The notes under the pieces are model-generated. The model worked only from the letters and a program-made list of their open reading frames with translations. It made no database searches and was not told the DNA's origin. Made by a program: the position numbers and the translations under genes. A stretch of DNA of 36,209 nt from Arthrobacter sp. Soil736 (GTDB lineage: Bacteria > Actinomycetota > Actinomycetes > Actinomycetales > Micrococcaceae): NCBI RefSeq assembly GCF_001428005.1, contig NZ_LMSB01000045.1:287415-323623 (forward strand). The letters are read 5' to 3'. This document shows, piece after piece, positions 1 to 7,770 of the stretch (positions are counted from its first letter, which is position 1; the number at the start of each line of letters is the position of its first letter).

Positions 1-135
1 ATACTCGTGCTGTTTGAGGAAGTCAATGGCGAGCAACGGTACGTCGCCGAACTCGTCCTCGAACACGGCCTCCTCACCACCGAACAACTCCAGGAACTCC
101 TCAGCCCCGAACGCCTGGCCAACCTCAGCAAATAA
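1..135 (+). CDS. aspartate ammonia-lyase-like protein, C-terminal fragment
   Basis: The frame is open from the first base and stops with TAA at 133-135, giving the last 44 residues of a protein cut by the window edge. The tail ELVLEHGLLTTEQLQELLSP matches the C-terminal helix-turn of the aspartase/fumarase lyase superfamily, where a leucine-rich segment precedes the end. Aspartase converts aspartate to fumarate and ammonia in the cytosol. The next gene encodes a dicarboxylate/amino-acid symporter, a pairing expected for aspartate uptake and deamination, so aspartase is favoured over fumarase or argininosuccinate lyase. The catalytic residues lie outside the window, so the exact substrate cannot be checked. 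Confidence 0.6.
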   Translation: MLVLFEEVNGEQRYVAELVLEHGLLTTEQLQELLSPERLANLSK

Positions 136-144
136 GCCCCACCA

Positions 145-187
145 CCGGTCGAGCCCGCCGACACCAGGTCTCGACAAGCTCGACCGG
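145..187. terminator. inverted repeat after the lyase gene, REP-like
   Basis: A perfect 10-bp inverted repeat (CCGGTCGAGC at 145-154 and GCTCGACCGG at 178-187) begins ten bases after the lyase stop. Its loop and right arm carry GGTCTCGACAAGCTCGACC, a single relative of the units tandemly repeated at 19516-19614. It could end transcription, but no T-tract follows. Confidence 0.45.
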
Positions 188-282
188 CCACCGCACCCAA
201 TCACTCTCCCCGCACAGCGGTGAGGGGCACGCCGTCGTGCCCGGAACCGTCCCGTGAAACTTGACCTACCCAAGGACTGACT

Positions 283-1563
283 ATGAAAAACAAATCAACG
301 ATGTGGATCCTGGCAGCGCTTCTGTTCGGGATCATCAGCGGGCTGGTGTGCCACTGGCTGCTGGCCGCAGACGCCCGCGAATCCCTCGTGGCGGTCCTCG
401 ACACCGTGACGCACATGTTCCTGAACCTGATCAAGATGATCATTGCCCCGTTGATCTTCGCCACCCTTGTCTCCGGCATTGCCGGAGCTGCGAAATCCGC
501 CGGCGTGGGGAAGCTCTTCGGCCGTTCGATGATTTGGTTCCTTACCGCCTCCGTCCTCGTTGGCGCCTTCGGTTTTCTCACTGCGCATGTCCTCAATGTC
601 GGTGACGGCCTCCACCTCATCCCGGGAGGTGACGCGGGGATGGAAACGAAGCCCCTCGATTACCAGGAGTTCATCACCCACATCATCCCCACGAGCGTCT
701 TCGCTGCCCTGACGGCCAACAATCCCCTTCAGATCCTCGTATTCGGCGCACTCTTCGGCATCGCCCTGCTGAACCTTCGGAAGAAGGGCCACTCTTCCAT
801 CGCGAATGCCATCGACGAGCTGATGGGCGTCATGCTCAAGGTGACCGGGTACGTGATGCTGGCAGCACCCGTTGGCGTTTTCGCGGGCATAGCATCGGCC
901 TTCACCTCCGAGGGTCTGGACGCGTTTGCCACCTACGCCTCGTTCATCGGCGGGTTCTACGTCTCCCTCTCGGCGCTCTGGGTCCTCATGATCGCCGTCG
1001 CCGTTGCATTTCTCGGACGGGCGGCGTTCCGCCTAGTCCGGATCGTGCGCGAACCCATGGTCATCGCATTCGCGACCTCCAGCAGCGAAGCTGCCCTGCC
1101 CAAGCTCATTGAAGGCCTGACCAAGTTCGGCATCGAGAAGCGCACCACCGGATTCGTATTGCCCCTGGGCTACTCCTTCAACGTCGACGGTTCCATGATG
1201 TACATGACGTTCGCATCGGTCTTCCTTATCAATGCGTACGGCATTGACATGGACCTGGGCCAGCAGATTGCGATGACCGCAATGCTTCTGCTCAGCAGCA
1301 AAGGCATGGCCGGAGTGCCGCGCGGTTCGCTCGTCGTCGTCGCCGCCGTCGTCCCGGCCTTCGGCATCCCTGCAGCAGGTATTGGTGTCCTGCTGGTGAT
1401 CGACCAGCTCCTGGACATGGGGCGCACGGCAACCAACATCCTCGGAAATGCCATCGCCACCGCAGTCATCGGCCGAAGCCACGATAAAGCTGCTCCCCGC
1501 GAGGAGCCTCTCCCCGCGGAAGACCGGCGAGAGGCCCGCGAGCTGGAAACTGCGGTGCACTGA
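283..1563 (+). CDS. dicarboxylate/amino acid:cation symporter (DctA/GltP family)
   Basis: A 426-residue membrane protein that would import C4-dicarboxylates or acidic amino acids with protons or sodium. The DAACS hallmarks are present in order: a serine-rich HP1 tip (ATSSSEAALP, about residue 264), a TM7 motif NVDGSMMYMTFA in place of the usual NMDGT, and an HP2 segment SSKGMAGVPRGS. AAGGA stands eight bases before the ATG, which fixes the start. It follows an aspartase-like gene, so aspartate or fumarate/succinate are likely substrates. The conservative NMDGT to NVDGS change occurs in this family. A hairpin just downstream probably ends the transcript. Confidence 0.93.
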   Translation: MKNKSTMWILAALLFGIISGLVCHWLLAADARESLVAVLDTVTHMFLNLIKMIIAPLIFATLVSGIAGAAKSAGVGKLFGRSMIWFLTASVLVGAFGFLTAHVLNVGDGLHLIPGGDAGMETKPLDYQEFITHIIPTSVFAALTANNPLQILVFGALFGIALLNLRKKGHSSIANAIDELMGVMLKVTGYVMLAAPVGVFAGIASAFTSEGLDAFATYASFIGGFYVSLSALWVLMIAVAVAFLGRAAFRLVRIVREPMVIAFATSSSEAALPKLIEGLTKFGIEKRTTGFVLPLGYSFNVDGSMMYMTFASVFLINAYGIDMDLGQQIAMTAMLLLSSKGMAGVPRGSLVVVAAVVPAFGIPAAGIGVLLVIDQLLDMGRTATNILGNAIATAVIGRSHDKAAPREEPLPAEDRREARELETAVH

Positions 1564-1576
1564 CCGACTCACACGC

Positions 1577-1620
1577 GGCTGGCCGAGCCTGGGTGTGCAC
1601 CTCCCAAGGCCCGGCCAGCC
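1577..1620 (+). terminator. hairpin downstream of the symporter
   Basis: GGCTGGCCG (1577-1585) pairs perfectly with CGGCCAGCC (1612-1620); the 26-base loop can pair further (CCT/AGG, GGG/CCC). It lies 14 bases after the symporter stop. No T-run follows, as is common for actinobacterial terminators. Confidence 0.6.
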
Positions 1621-1660
1621 AATAGCGGGCTTACTCCGGCCCGGCTGAAAGGCAGTTGAA

Positions 1661-1954
1661 TTGCGAGATGTAATGAACGTCCCGGACCGCCGGGCGCCAA
1701 TTCACACGGATAATCGCGGCACCAAATTGCGGCGCAACCAGATCAGATCGCGGATCGTCGAATACCTGGCAGACAACGGGGCGAGCAAGGTATCCGACAT
1801 CAGCAGCGCTCTTGGCGCCTCCAGGGACACCGTCCGGTACCACCTCGCGGCGCTCGAGGGAGCGTCGATCGTTCGATCCAATATTTCCCCCGGAATGAGG
1901 GCCAGCTTCACCCCCTTTTATTCGCTGACCGCCGTTGGCGCTCGCCAAAAATAG
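1661..1954 (+). CDS. small winged-helix DNA-binding protein
   Basis: A 97-residue protein consisting essentially of one winged-helix domain: an N-terminal basic stretch (residues 20-32), helices around VSDISSALGASRDTVRYHLA (about 46-65) that read as a classic ArsR/MarR-like recognition helix, then a wing. It has no effector or metal-binding domain. GAAAGG lies eight bases before TTG 1661, while the in-frame ATG at 1673 is 20 bases away, so TTG is preferred. It probably regulates something nearby, but no target can be named. The stop codon is followed seven bases later by the 66-bp palindromic repeat. Confidence 0.7.
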   Translation: MRDVMNVPDRRAPIHTDNRGTKLRRNQIRSRIVEYLADNGASKVSDISSALGASRDTVRYHLAALEGASIVRSNISPGMRASFTPFYSLTAVGARQK

Positions 1955-1961
1955 CGCGCAG

Positions 1962-2027
1962 CCCAACTAGGTAGCAGCACACACCGTTCTGGGCGCTGAA
2001 AACGGCGTGAGGTGCTACCCACTTGGG
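1962..2027. repeat. 66-bp imperfect palindromic repeat, copy 1
   Basis: The outer arms CCCAACTAGGTAGCA and TGCTACCCACTTGGG pair, and the inner part also pairs through CCGTT/AACGG, giving an imperfect stem of about 29 bp around a short loop. Aligned without gaps to the 66-bp palindrome at 9010-9075 it matches at about 44 of 66 positions. Both copies lie directly at or behind the 3' end of a gene. This is a dispersed REP-type element and may also act as a terminator. Confidence 0.75.
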
Positions 2028-2061
2028 AATCCGGGGTCCGCAGCCCGGAACCCGGAACCCG

Positions 2062-2091
2062 TTGACATGTGACCAAATGGTCACCTATTGT
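2062..2091 (+). promoter_or_regulatory. promoter with embedded palindromic operator
   Basis: TTGACA at 2062-2067 and TATTGT at 2086-2091 are separated by 18 bases. The spacer holds a perfect palindrome, GTGACCA-AA-TGGTCAC (2069-2084). The expected transcription start, about 2097-2099, coincides with the GTG at 2098, predicting a leaderless mRNA. A repressor on this site would block RNA polymerase directly; autoregulation by the ArsR-type product is the simple inference. Confidence 0.75.
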
Positions 2092-2097
2092 GGCCTT

Positions 2098-2847
2098 GTG
2101 GACGCCGTATTCAAGGCTCTTGCCGACCCCATCCGCCGGGAACTGCTGGACGAACTTTTCCGCGAGGACGGCCAGACGCTAACGGCCCTCGAAGCGCGGT
2201 TCGAGATCACCCGATTCGGGGTCATGAAGCACCTCAGGCTGCTCGAGGAGGCGGGCCTCGTGGTGACCCGCCGTCGCGGGCGCGAGAAGCTGCACTTCCT
2301 GAATCCGGTGCCCATCAGGCTCGTCCACGACCGCTGGGTGAGCAAATATGCAGAACCATGGGCCGCTGCGCTTAGCGACCTCAAAACCAGATTGGAAAGT
2401 CCCATGGAAAAGATTTTCGAGATCTACATCAAGACCACCCCGGAACGGCTCTGGGAGGCCATCACGGACAGCGAGATCCGCAGCAAGTACCAGTTCGGGA
2501 TGCGCATCAGATCCGACTGGACGCCGGGGTCCCGGTTCGAGATGGCGCCCGAGGGAGGGGACCTTCTCGGCGAGGGCGAAAACGTCGAGGTCGATCCCCC
2601 GCGGCGGCTGGTGCAGACCATGCGCGCCCTCTGGGGTGACGACGTCAAGGCCGAGGGCAACTCGCGGATCACGTGGGAGATCGAACCGGTGGGCGATTCC
2701 TGCCACCTGACCGTGACGCACGACCAACTCCGCGAGGGCGCCAACGAACAGCTCTACGGCGGCTGGCCGATGATCCTCTCCGGCCTGAAGACCTGGCTCG
2801 AAACAGGCCAGACCCTCACGACGCCGGGCTCCCTCATGTACGCCTGA
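2098..2847 (+). CDS. ArsR-type winged helix fused to SRPBCC/AHSA1 domain
   Basis: A 249-residue two-domain protein. Residues 1-85 form an ArsR-like winged helix (VFKALADPIRRELLDEL, then FGVMKHLRLLEEAGLV). From about residue 103 (MEKIFEIYIKTTPERLWEAI) an SRPBCC fold of the AHSA1 type continues to the end and could bind a hydrophobic ligand. An open frame reaches back to 2023, but its first 25 codons overlap the promoter and palindrome, and the family normally begins at (M)DAVFKALADP, so GTG 2098 is chosen; no Shine-Dalgarno precedes it, consistent with leaderless initiation. The fusion suggests a repressor whose DNA binding responds to the ligand in the second domain. The ligand is unknown. 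Confidence 0.88.
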   Translation: MDAVFKALADPIRRELLDELFREDGQTLTALEARFEITRFGVMKHLRLLEEAGLVVTRRRGREKLHFLNPVPIRLVHDRWVSKYAEPWAAALSDLKTRLESPMEKIFEIYIKTTPERLWEAITDSEIRSKYQFGMRIRSDWTPGSRFEMAPEGGDLLGEGENVEVDPPRRLVQTMRALWGDDVKAEGNSRITWEIEPVGDSCHLTVTHDQLREGANEQLYGGWPMILSGLKTWLETGQTLTTPGSLMYA

Positions 2848-2853
2848 GATCCG

Positions 2854-2881
2854 GGCGCAGCCCGAAGGGGACGGCTGCGCC
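2854..2881 (+). terminator. hairpin after ArsR-AHSA1 gene
   Basis: GGCGCAGCC (2854-2862) and GGCTGCGCC (2873-2881) form a perfect 9-bp stem with a 10-base loop, seven bases after the stop codon. No T-tract follows. Confidence 0.6.
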
Positions 2882-3013
2882 GGAACTGCATGTTGCGGCG
2901 CGCCGGACCGTACTCGGTAAGGTTATTTCCAAGCCCCGGCGTGTGTTCCACACGGGAGAGTCGCCTTGGCCGGGCTCTCCGGCGCGCCCCTCACCGCTCA
3001 GGAAAGAGGCAGC

Positions 3014-4387
3014 ATGGAAGTTCCCCTATTCGCCTGGATCCTCACAATCGCAGGAATTCTGGCGCTCCTGGCCTTCGACTTTTTCTTCCACGTCCGTAAG
3101 GCCCACACGCCGTCGCTGAAGGAATCCGCCGCGTGGTCCGCCATCTACGTCGGCATAGCCCTGCTGTTCGGCCTGGGCGTCTGGATCTTCGGCGGCAACA
3201 CGATGGGGACCGAGTACTTCGCCGGGTATGTCACCGAGAAGGCGCTGTCCGTGGACAACCTCTTCGTCTTCCTGATCATCATGGCCAGCTTCAAGGTGCC
3301 CCGCAAAGACCAGCAAAAAGTGCTCCTGTTCGGCATCGTCTTTTCGCTGATCGCCCGGACCGGATTCATCTTCCTCGGCGCGGCGCTCATCAACAGCTTT
3401 GCCTGGGTCTTCTACATTTTCGGGCTGATCCTGCTCATCACCGCCGGCAACCTGCTCAAGCCCGACTCCCACGACGAGGAAAGCGAAGGCCTGGTGGTCC
3501 GGCTCGCCAAGAAGTTCCTGCCGGCGTCCGAACATTACGACGGCGACAAGCTCTTCACCGCGGAGAACGGCAAACGCGTCCTCACCCCGATGCTCCTGGT
3601 GATGGTGGCGATCGGCGGCACGGACATCCTGTTTGCGCTCGACTCCATCCCCGCCATCTTCGGCCTGACGCAGAACGTCTTCATTGTCTTCACGGCGACG
3701 GCATTCTCGCTCATGGGCCTGCGGCAGCTGTTCTTCCTCATCGACGAACTGCTGGACCGCCTGATCTTCCTCTCCTACGGCCTCGCCGCCATCCTTGGCT
3801 TCATCGGCGTCAAGCTCGTCCTTCATGCCCTGCACGAGAACAACCTGCCGTTCATCAACGACGGCGAACACGTCAGCGTCATCGAGATCAGCACCAGCAC
3901 CTCCCTCGCAGTGATCCTCGGCGTCCTGACCGTCACGGTCCTCGCCTCAGTCCTCAGCCCCAAGGGCAAGGCAAAGAACATGGTGTCCGGAGCCAAGCGG
4001 CACGCCACGGAGTACGTGGACCTCAACTACGAAACGGACATCAAGGAGCGGGAGCGCATCTTCGACAAGATGGTCCGCGAGGAGCAGGAACTCAAGAAGC
4101 TCCCGGAGAAGTACAAGAGGCTCATCCGGAACGAAACCGCGTTCATGAATCTGATCCGAAAGGCGCACGCCGAGCACGACCAGGCACTGGATACACGATG
4201 GTGGCGTCGTCGGTGCTGTGGTGCAGCGTCAGGTTCTGCAGGGCCGCCGCCACTGGATGGCGGCGGCCAAGACCGCTTCGCAACTTTTCTGCCAGTCCGG
4301 CGTCCCCGTGCATGTCAGACAGGTGTACGCCAGTCGCGGCATGTCACCACGGGAACACAGGACACTCGGGGTATGCGCGCAGGTTAG
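3014..4387 (+). CDS. TerC/Alx family integral membrane protein
   Basis: A 457-residue multi-pass membrane protein of the TerC family, whose Alx/YceF-type members export manganese. The conserved acidic patches are present: EKALSVDNLFVF after TM3 and GGTDILFALDSIPAIFG further on, then IDELLDR and a final hydrophobic block. ATG 3014 is chosen because AAAGAGG lies just upstream and MEVPLFAWILTIAG is a normal TerC beginning. A coherent TerC tail ends near residue 392 (HAEHDQALD). The remaining 65 residues are rich in R, W, C, G and P, look like translated non-coding DNA, and run into the end of the convergent CsbD-like gene, so the original stop was probably lost. Confidence 0.88.
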   Translation: MEVPLFAWILTIAGILALLAFDFFFHVRKAHTPSLKESAAWSAIYVGIALLFGLGVWIFGGNTMGTEYFAGYVTEKALSVDNLFVFLIIMASFKVPRKDQQKVLLFGIVFSLIARTGFIFLGAALINSFAWVFYIFGLILLITAGNLLKPDSHDEESEGLVVRLAKKFLPASEHYDGDKLFTAENGKRVLTPMLLVMVAIGGTDILFALDSIPAIFGLTQNVFIVFTATAFSLMGLRQLFFLIDELLDRLIFLSYGLAAILGFIGVKLVLHALHENNLPFINDGEHVSVIEISTSTSLAVILGVLTVTVLASVLSPKGKAKNMVSGAKRHATEYVDLNYETDIKERERIFDKMVREEQELKKLPEKYKRLIRNETAFMNLIRKAHAEHDQALDTRWWRRRCCGAASGSAGPPPLDGGGQDRFATFLPVRRPRACQTGVRQSRHVTTGTQDTRGMRAG

Positions 4388-4548
4388 TGCCTCTTCAGGA
4401 AGTGGCGGATTCTTTCGCCGATTCCGCTGGCGCCGGTGTGGGCGCGTCCCGACACGTTCGGCCGGGGCATGCCCGCGTGTCCGGCGGCACCGCCCGTCCG
4501 TCCCTTCAGACGTTCTGCGGCATGCCTGATCTTGTTGCCCAAGTTCAT
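4384..4548 (-). CDS. CsbD-like small stress protein
   Basis: A 54-residue basic protein beginning MNLGNKIRHAAERLKGRTGG, closely like the start of CsbD-family general stress proteins (GDKIxxAAEELKGKAKEA). GGAGGAG lies seven bases before the ATG, a very strong ribosome binding site, so the short ORF is real and the longer open frame upstream is not needed. The second half (GRAHTGASGIGERIRHFLKRH without its first residues in CsbD consensus) is diverged and much more basic than typical CsbD, which is acidic. It is tail-to-tail with the extended terC frame, overlapping by four bases. Function is unknown beyond the family's stress association. Confidence 0.6.
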   Translation of the reverse strand: MNLGNKIRHAAERLKGRTGGAAGHAGMPRPNVSGRAHTGASGIGERIRHFLKRH

Positions 4549-4679
4549 GTGAACTCCTCCGTTCAGTGTCCGTCTATCCAGCCTTAGACCGTCAGTAGTC
4601 CGGTCGTTCCCGACTCTACGCGCGTCCACGGCCCACGACTACGGAATTTCGGAGTTCGGTGACCCGGATCAAAAGCCTG

Positions 4680-4732
4680 GGCCTGAACCCGGGGCCTGAA
4701 CCCGGGACCTCAATCCCGGGGCCTAAGCCCCG
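4680..4732. repeat. short GC-rich tandem repeats at the 3' end of eda
   Basis: Four units of 13-14 bp: GGCCTGAACCCGG twice exactly (4680-4692, 4693-4705), then two diverged copies ending inside the last codons of the aldolase gene. The units can fold into small CCCGGG hairpins. They lie where an operon terminator would be expected. Confidence 0.6.
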
Positions 4733-5349
4733 AGGCCCGACGCCTGCCGCGCGAGCTCCGTGATCCGCTGCCAGTCCCCGGTTTCAACAGCCGCCCGCGG
4801 CGCGAGCCAGCTGCCGCCGACGCAGGATACGTTCGGCAACCCGAGGTAGTCCGGCGCCGTGGCCAGGCTGATTCCTCCCGTGGGGCAGAACTGAACGTGC
4901 GGGATGGGTGCCCCGATGGCCGCCAGGTAAGCCGGGCCGCCGGCGGGACCGGCCGGGAAGAACTTCATGGCCTCGAGGCCGCTTTCCAGGACGGCCATCA
5001 CCTCGCCCACCGTCGCCACGCCGGGCAGCACGGGAACGTCCAGGGTGAGCAGGTGATCCAGCAGGGCGGGCGTCACGCCCGGGCTGACCAGGAACTGCGC
5101 ACCGGCCGAGACTGCGGCGTCCGCCTGGCCCGGGGTGAGGATGGTGCCCGCTCCGACAAGGATGTCCGGCACTTCGTTGGCGATGAGCTTGAGCGACGTG
5201 AGGGCGCTGTCCGTCCGCAGGGTGAGCTCGATGATCCGGATGCCGCCGTCCGCCAGTGCGCGGGCCACGGGAACCGCTTGCTGCGGATCGTCGATGGTCA
5301 CCACCGGAATGACCGGGGAAACATGCAGAACGCTGGTGGCGTCAGCCAT
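4723..5349 (-). CDS. eda: KDPG aldolase
   Basis: A 208-residue class I aldolase that cleaves 2-keto-3-deoxy-6-phosphogluconate to pyruvate and glyceraldehyde 3-phosphate. The motifs line up with the E. coli enzyme: E41 and R45 in IELTLRT, VGAGTI, the Schiff-base lysine K129 in MKFFPAGPAGG, and CPTGGI. The length is normal. Its ATG overlaps the end of the fructuronate reductase gene by eight bases (5342-5349), indicating translational coupling. It is the last enzyme of the sugar-acid operon. 2-keto-4-hydroxyglutarate or KDP-galactonate aldolase activity is possible in this family, but the neighbouring KDG kinase supports KDPG. Confidence 0.93.
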   Translation of the reverse strand: MADATSVLHVSPVIPVVTIDDPQQAVPVARALADGGIRIIELTLRTDSALTSLKLIANEVPDILVGAGTILTPGQADAAVSAGAQFLVSPGVTPALLDHLLTLDVPVLPGVATVGEVMAVLESGLEAMKFFPAGPAGGPAYLAAIGAPIPHVQFCPTGGISLATAPDYLGLPNVSCVGGSWLAPRAAVETGDWQRITELARQASGLGA

Positions 5350-6757
5350 AGTTGATCTCTTTTCTCAGGCCGTCCAGCCCGTGCGTGTCGATGATGCCGT
5401 ACCAGTGCGTGAGGAGGCCGGCGAAAACAGCGTTCGCCGCCAGTTCGCCGTCGAAGATGCTGCGGCAGCCCAGGAGCGCCGGGACCACGGTGGCGGCGGT
5501 GCGCGTTGCGGGAAGTGCCGCGTGGAGTTCCGCCGCAAGGGGATCGTCCAGCTGTGCCGCCGGGGTGGACGCCACATGCCGCATCCAGGCAGCAACGGCG
5601 AGCGCGGCCCACCGCGGTTCGCGGCCGGCGTCGAGATTTCCGCGGACGGTGCTCAGCAGCCGCAGCCCGATTTTCTGCGAACCGTCGCTGCCCACCTTCG
5701 CGGTGGTGTGGCCCAGCGCGGGATTCGCGAACCGGCTGAGCACCTGCGCGCAGTACTCGTCCCCGTCCAGTCCCTCCGGGAGGCTGATGGTGGGCAGCGC
5801 GTCCTCGTGCATCATGCGCCGGCATGCAGTGAGGAAAGCGTCCTCGCCCACGGCGTCGCTGATGGTGGTCTTGCCCGCCGCCAGGCCCAGGTACGCCAGC
5901 ATGGAATGGCTCGCGTTCAGCAGGCGCAGCTTGGCCGCCTCCCACGCCGCAACGTCCGTGCTGAACAGGGCGCCCGCGTCCTCCCACCGCGGCCGGCGGG
6001 ACGCAAAGTTGTCCTCGATGACCCACTGCAGGAAGGGCTCGGCCACCACCGCGGCCTCGTCCCGGAGCCCCAGTTCACGTTCGACGTCGTCAAGGTCACC
6101 GGCCGTCGTGGCCGGCACCATCCGGTCCACCATCGTGTTGGGGAACGTGACGTTCGCTTCGAGCCAGGCCAGCAGCGGCTCCGCCTCCGCCGAAGGCAGT
6201 CCGGCGGCAAAGGCGCGCACCAGCCTGCCGGTCAGCTCCCCGTTGCCGGGAAGGTTGTCGCACGAGACAACGGTCAGGGGCCCGGCGTCAGCCCGGGCAC
6301 GCTGCTGGAGCCCGCGGGCGATCTGTCCGATGGCCGTCTGCGGAGGCTGTCCCGCGAGGTCGGCCCGGACCTGTTCGTCGGCGGTGTTGAGGGTTCCGGT
6401 GCGCGGATCGATCCGGTAGCCCTTCTCCGTGATGGTGAGCGTGATGACCGACGTCGACGGGTCGGCAATCCGGTCCACCACGGCTCCGGGGTTGTCCCGC
6501 CCGGAGATGGCCTCCACGATGCTCGAAACCACGCGGAGCGGCGCGGCGCCGCTTCCCCTCTCGGTCACGGTGAAGAGCCCGTCCTGCGGTGCCAGTTGGC
6601 GCGCCACCGTGTCCGATCGCTGGGTGACCCCGGTGATCCCCCAATTGAGATCGCCGGAGGCCAGCATCGCGTTTTCGGTGAACACGGCGGTGTGGGCGCG
6701 GGCAAAGGCGCCCAGGCCAAGGTGAACAATGCCGGGCCGCAGCTTTTCCCGCGGCAA
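5342..6757 (-). CDS. uxuB: fructuronate reductase / mannonate dehydrogenase (mannitol dehydrogenase family)
   Basis: A polyol dehydrogenase-family NAD enzyme interconverting D-fructuronate and D-mannonate. It shows an N-terminal nucleotide-binding start (RPGIVHLGLGAFARAH), EKGYRI, NTMVDRMVP and the catalytic KLRLLNASH signature (K276, N281, H284 from the start given here). The start is uncertain. TTG 6757 has no ribosome binding site. Family-like sequence continues upstream in frame (TRLSSASLAA) to 6811, where AAGGAG with eight-base spacing precedes an ATC, not ATG; the preceding kinase ends at 6799, so that start would overlap it by 13 bases, as do the other operon junctions. Either ATC initiates, or a point mutation removed the original ATG. 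Confidence 0.88.
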   Translation of the reverse strand: MPREKLRPGIVHLGLGAFARAHTAVFTENAMLASGDLNWGITGVTQRSDTVARQLAPQDGLFTVTERGSGAAPLRVVSSIVEAISGRDNPGAVVDRIADPSTSVITLTITEKGYRIDPRTGTLNTADEQVRADLAGQPPQTAIGQIARGLQQRARADAGPLTVVSCDNLPGNGELTGRLVRAFAAGLPSAEAEPLLAWLEANVTFPNTMVDRMVPATTAGDLDDVERELGLRDEAAVVAEPFLQWVIEDNFASRRPRWEDAGALFSTDVAAWEAAKLRLLNASHSMLAYLGLAAGKTTISDAVGEDAFLTACRRMMHEDALPTISLPEGLDGDEYCAQVLSRFANPALGHTTAKVGSDGSQKIGLRLLSTVRGNLDAGREPRWAALAVAAWMRHVASTPAAQLDDPLAAELHAALPATRTAATVVPALLGCRSIFDGELAANAVFAGLLTHWYGIIDTHGLDGLRKEINYG

Positions 6758-6798
6758 CAGTTCCCGGTGGCTTCCGCCAGCAGCCAGCGAAGCGGAGC

Positions 6799-7770
6799 TT
6801 AGGCGTGTGATGACAGCTCTCCTTCGGGGCTCCGCAGGGCGTGGGTACGGGTTTGGTCAAAGGTGGGGATGAAGCCGGTCCCGCCCTTGCCGCCCACCAC
6901 GAGCGATGCGGCGGCGGCCCCGTACCGGGCGGCCGCGGGAAGGCTGTCGCCCAGCACCATCCGGGCGGTCAGGGTGCCCACGAAGGCGTCACCCGCGCCC
7001 GTCTGGTCCACCACCGACGGCGCCGGAATGGCGTCGACCCAGGACGAGTCATGCTCGCTCTCCAGCTGGATCCCCTCCACCCCGCAGGTCACGGCGACGT
7101 TCGCCGCACCAAGGCTGCGGAGCTTGGCCGCCGCCTCCTCCGGTGAGGCGCAGCCAAGGAGCGCGGAGGTTTCACCCGGAAAGGACGGAGTGACCAGGAA
7201 GGTCCGGGGCGCCAGTTCGGTGAGGACCGCCGTCGCCTCCTCCACCGAGGTGAGCCGGGGGCGGAAGTTGGGATCGAAAACGAAGCGGCGGGCCAGGGCC
7301 GCGGCCTTGAGCACGGCTGCCCGCGAGGACGCGGAAATCGCGCAGGCGATCCCGCCGGCAATGACGGCGCCTGCCGCCGAGACGACGGCCGGATCGACGT
7401 CATCCGGTCCGAGCGTGGATCCGACGCTGCCCGAGCGGGCGTAGGAAAACTCCCGCTGCCCGTCCGGATCGCAGTGCACCAGGTAGACGCCCTGCTGGCC
7501 GGTCCTGAACTTCAGCAGCTCGTCGGAAATGCCAAGTTCCCGGATCCTGGCGGCGATCGCCTGGCCGAGGTCGTCGTCGGTCAGCACGGCCAGCAGCCCC
7601 GTTCGGGCTCCGGCCGCCGCGGCGGCTGCCGCGACGTTCAGCGCGTCGCCGGAGATGCCCAGCTGCGCCGGAACGCCGTGGCCGAACGCCACGTCCGTGG
7701 CCACCTCAACGAGGATCTCCCCCATCACGACGACGTCGAAGGGCCGGTTCTTTTTCATGGAGGCGTTCAC
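6799..7770 (-). CDS. kdgK: 2-keto-3-deoxygluconate kinase (PfkB family)
   Basis: A 323-residue ribokinase-like enzyme. Diagnostic features are GDALNVAAAAA near residue 41, an acidic substrate-binding region, and the C-terminal signature DQTGAGDAFVG with the catalytic base D261. The GTG at 7770 overlaps the TGA of the dehydratase gene (GTGA, 7767-7770), a standard coupling arrangement; ATG 7758 is the alternative start. PfkB kinases are hard to assign by motif alone, but its position between mannonate dehydratase (which makes KDG) and KDPG aldolase makes KDG phosphorylation the natural role. Confidence 0.88.
   Translation of the reverse strand: MNASMKKNRPFDVVVMGEILVEVATDVAFGHGVPAQLGISGDALNVAAAAAAAGARTGLLAVLTDDDLGQAIAARIRELGISDELLKFRTGQQGVYLVHCDPDGQREFSYARSGSVGSTLGPDDVDPAVVSAAGAVIAGGIACAISASSRAAVLKAAALARRFVFDPNFRPRLTSVEEATAVLTELAPRTFLVTPSFPGETSALLGCASPEEAAAKLRSLGAANVAVTCGVEGIQLESEHDSSWVDAIPAPSVVDQTGAGDAFVGTLTARMVLGDSLPAAARYGAAAASLVVGGKGGTGFIPTFDQTRTHALRSPEGELSSHA

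Noticed and set aside
2882..3013. manganese (yybP-ykoY) riboswitch before terC
   Set aside because: A GGAGAG/CTCTCC hairpin is visible but the conserved riboswitch core is not recognisable.
5135..6802. long open frame antisense to eda and uxuB
   Set aside because: It mirrors well-supported enzyme genes; its translation is Arg/Gly/His-rich without domain signs, as expected for high-GC antisense frames.
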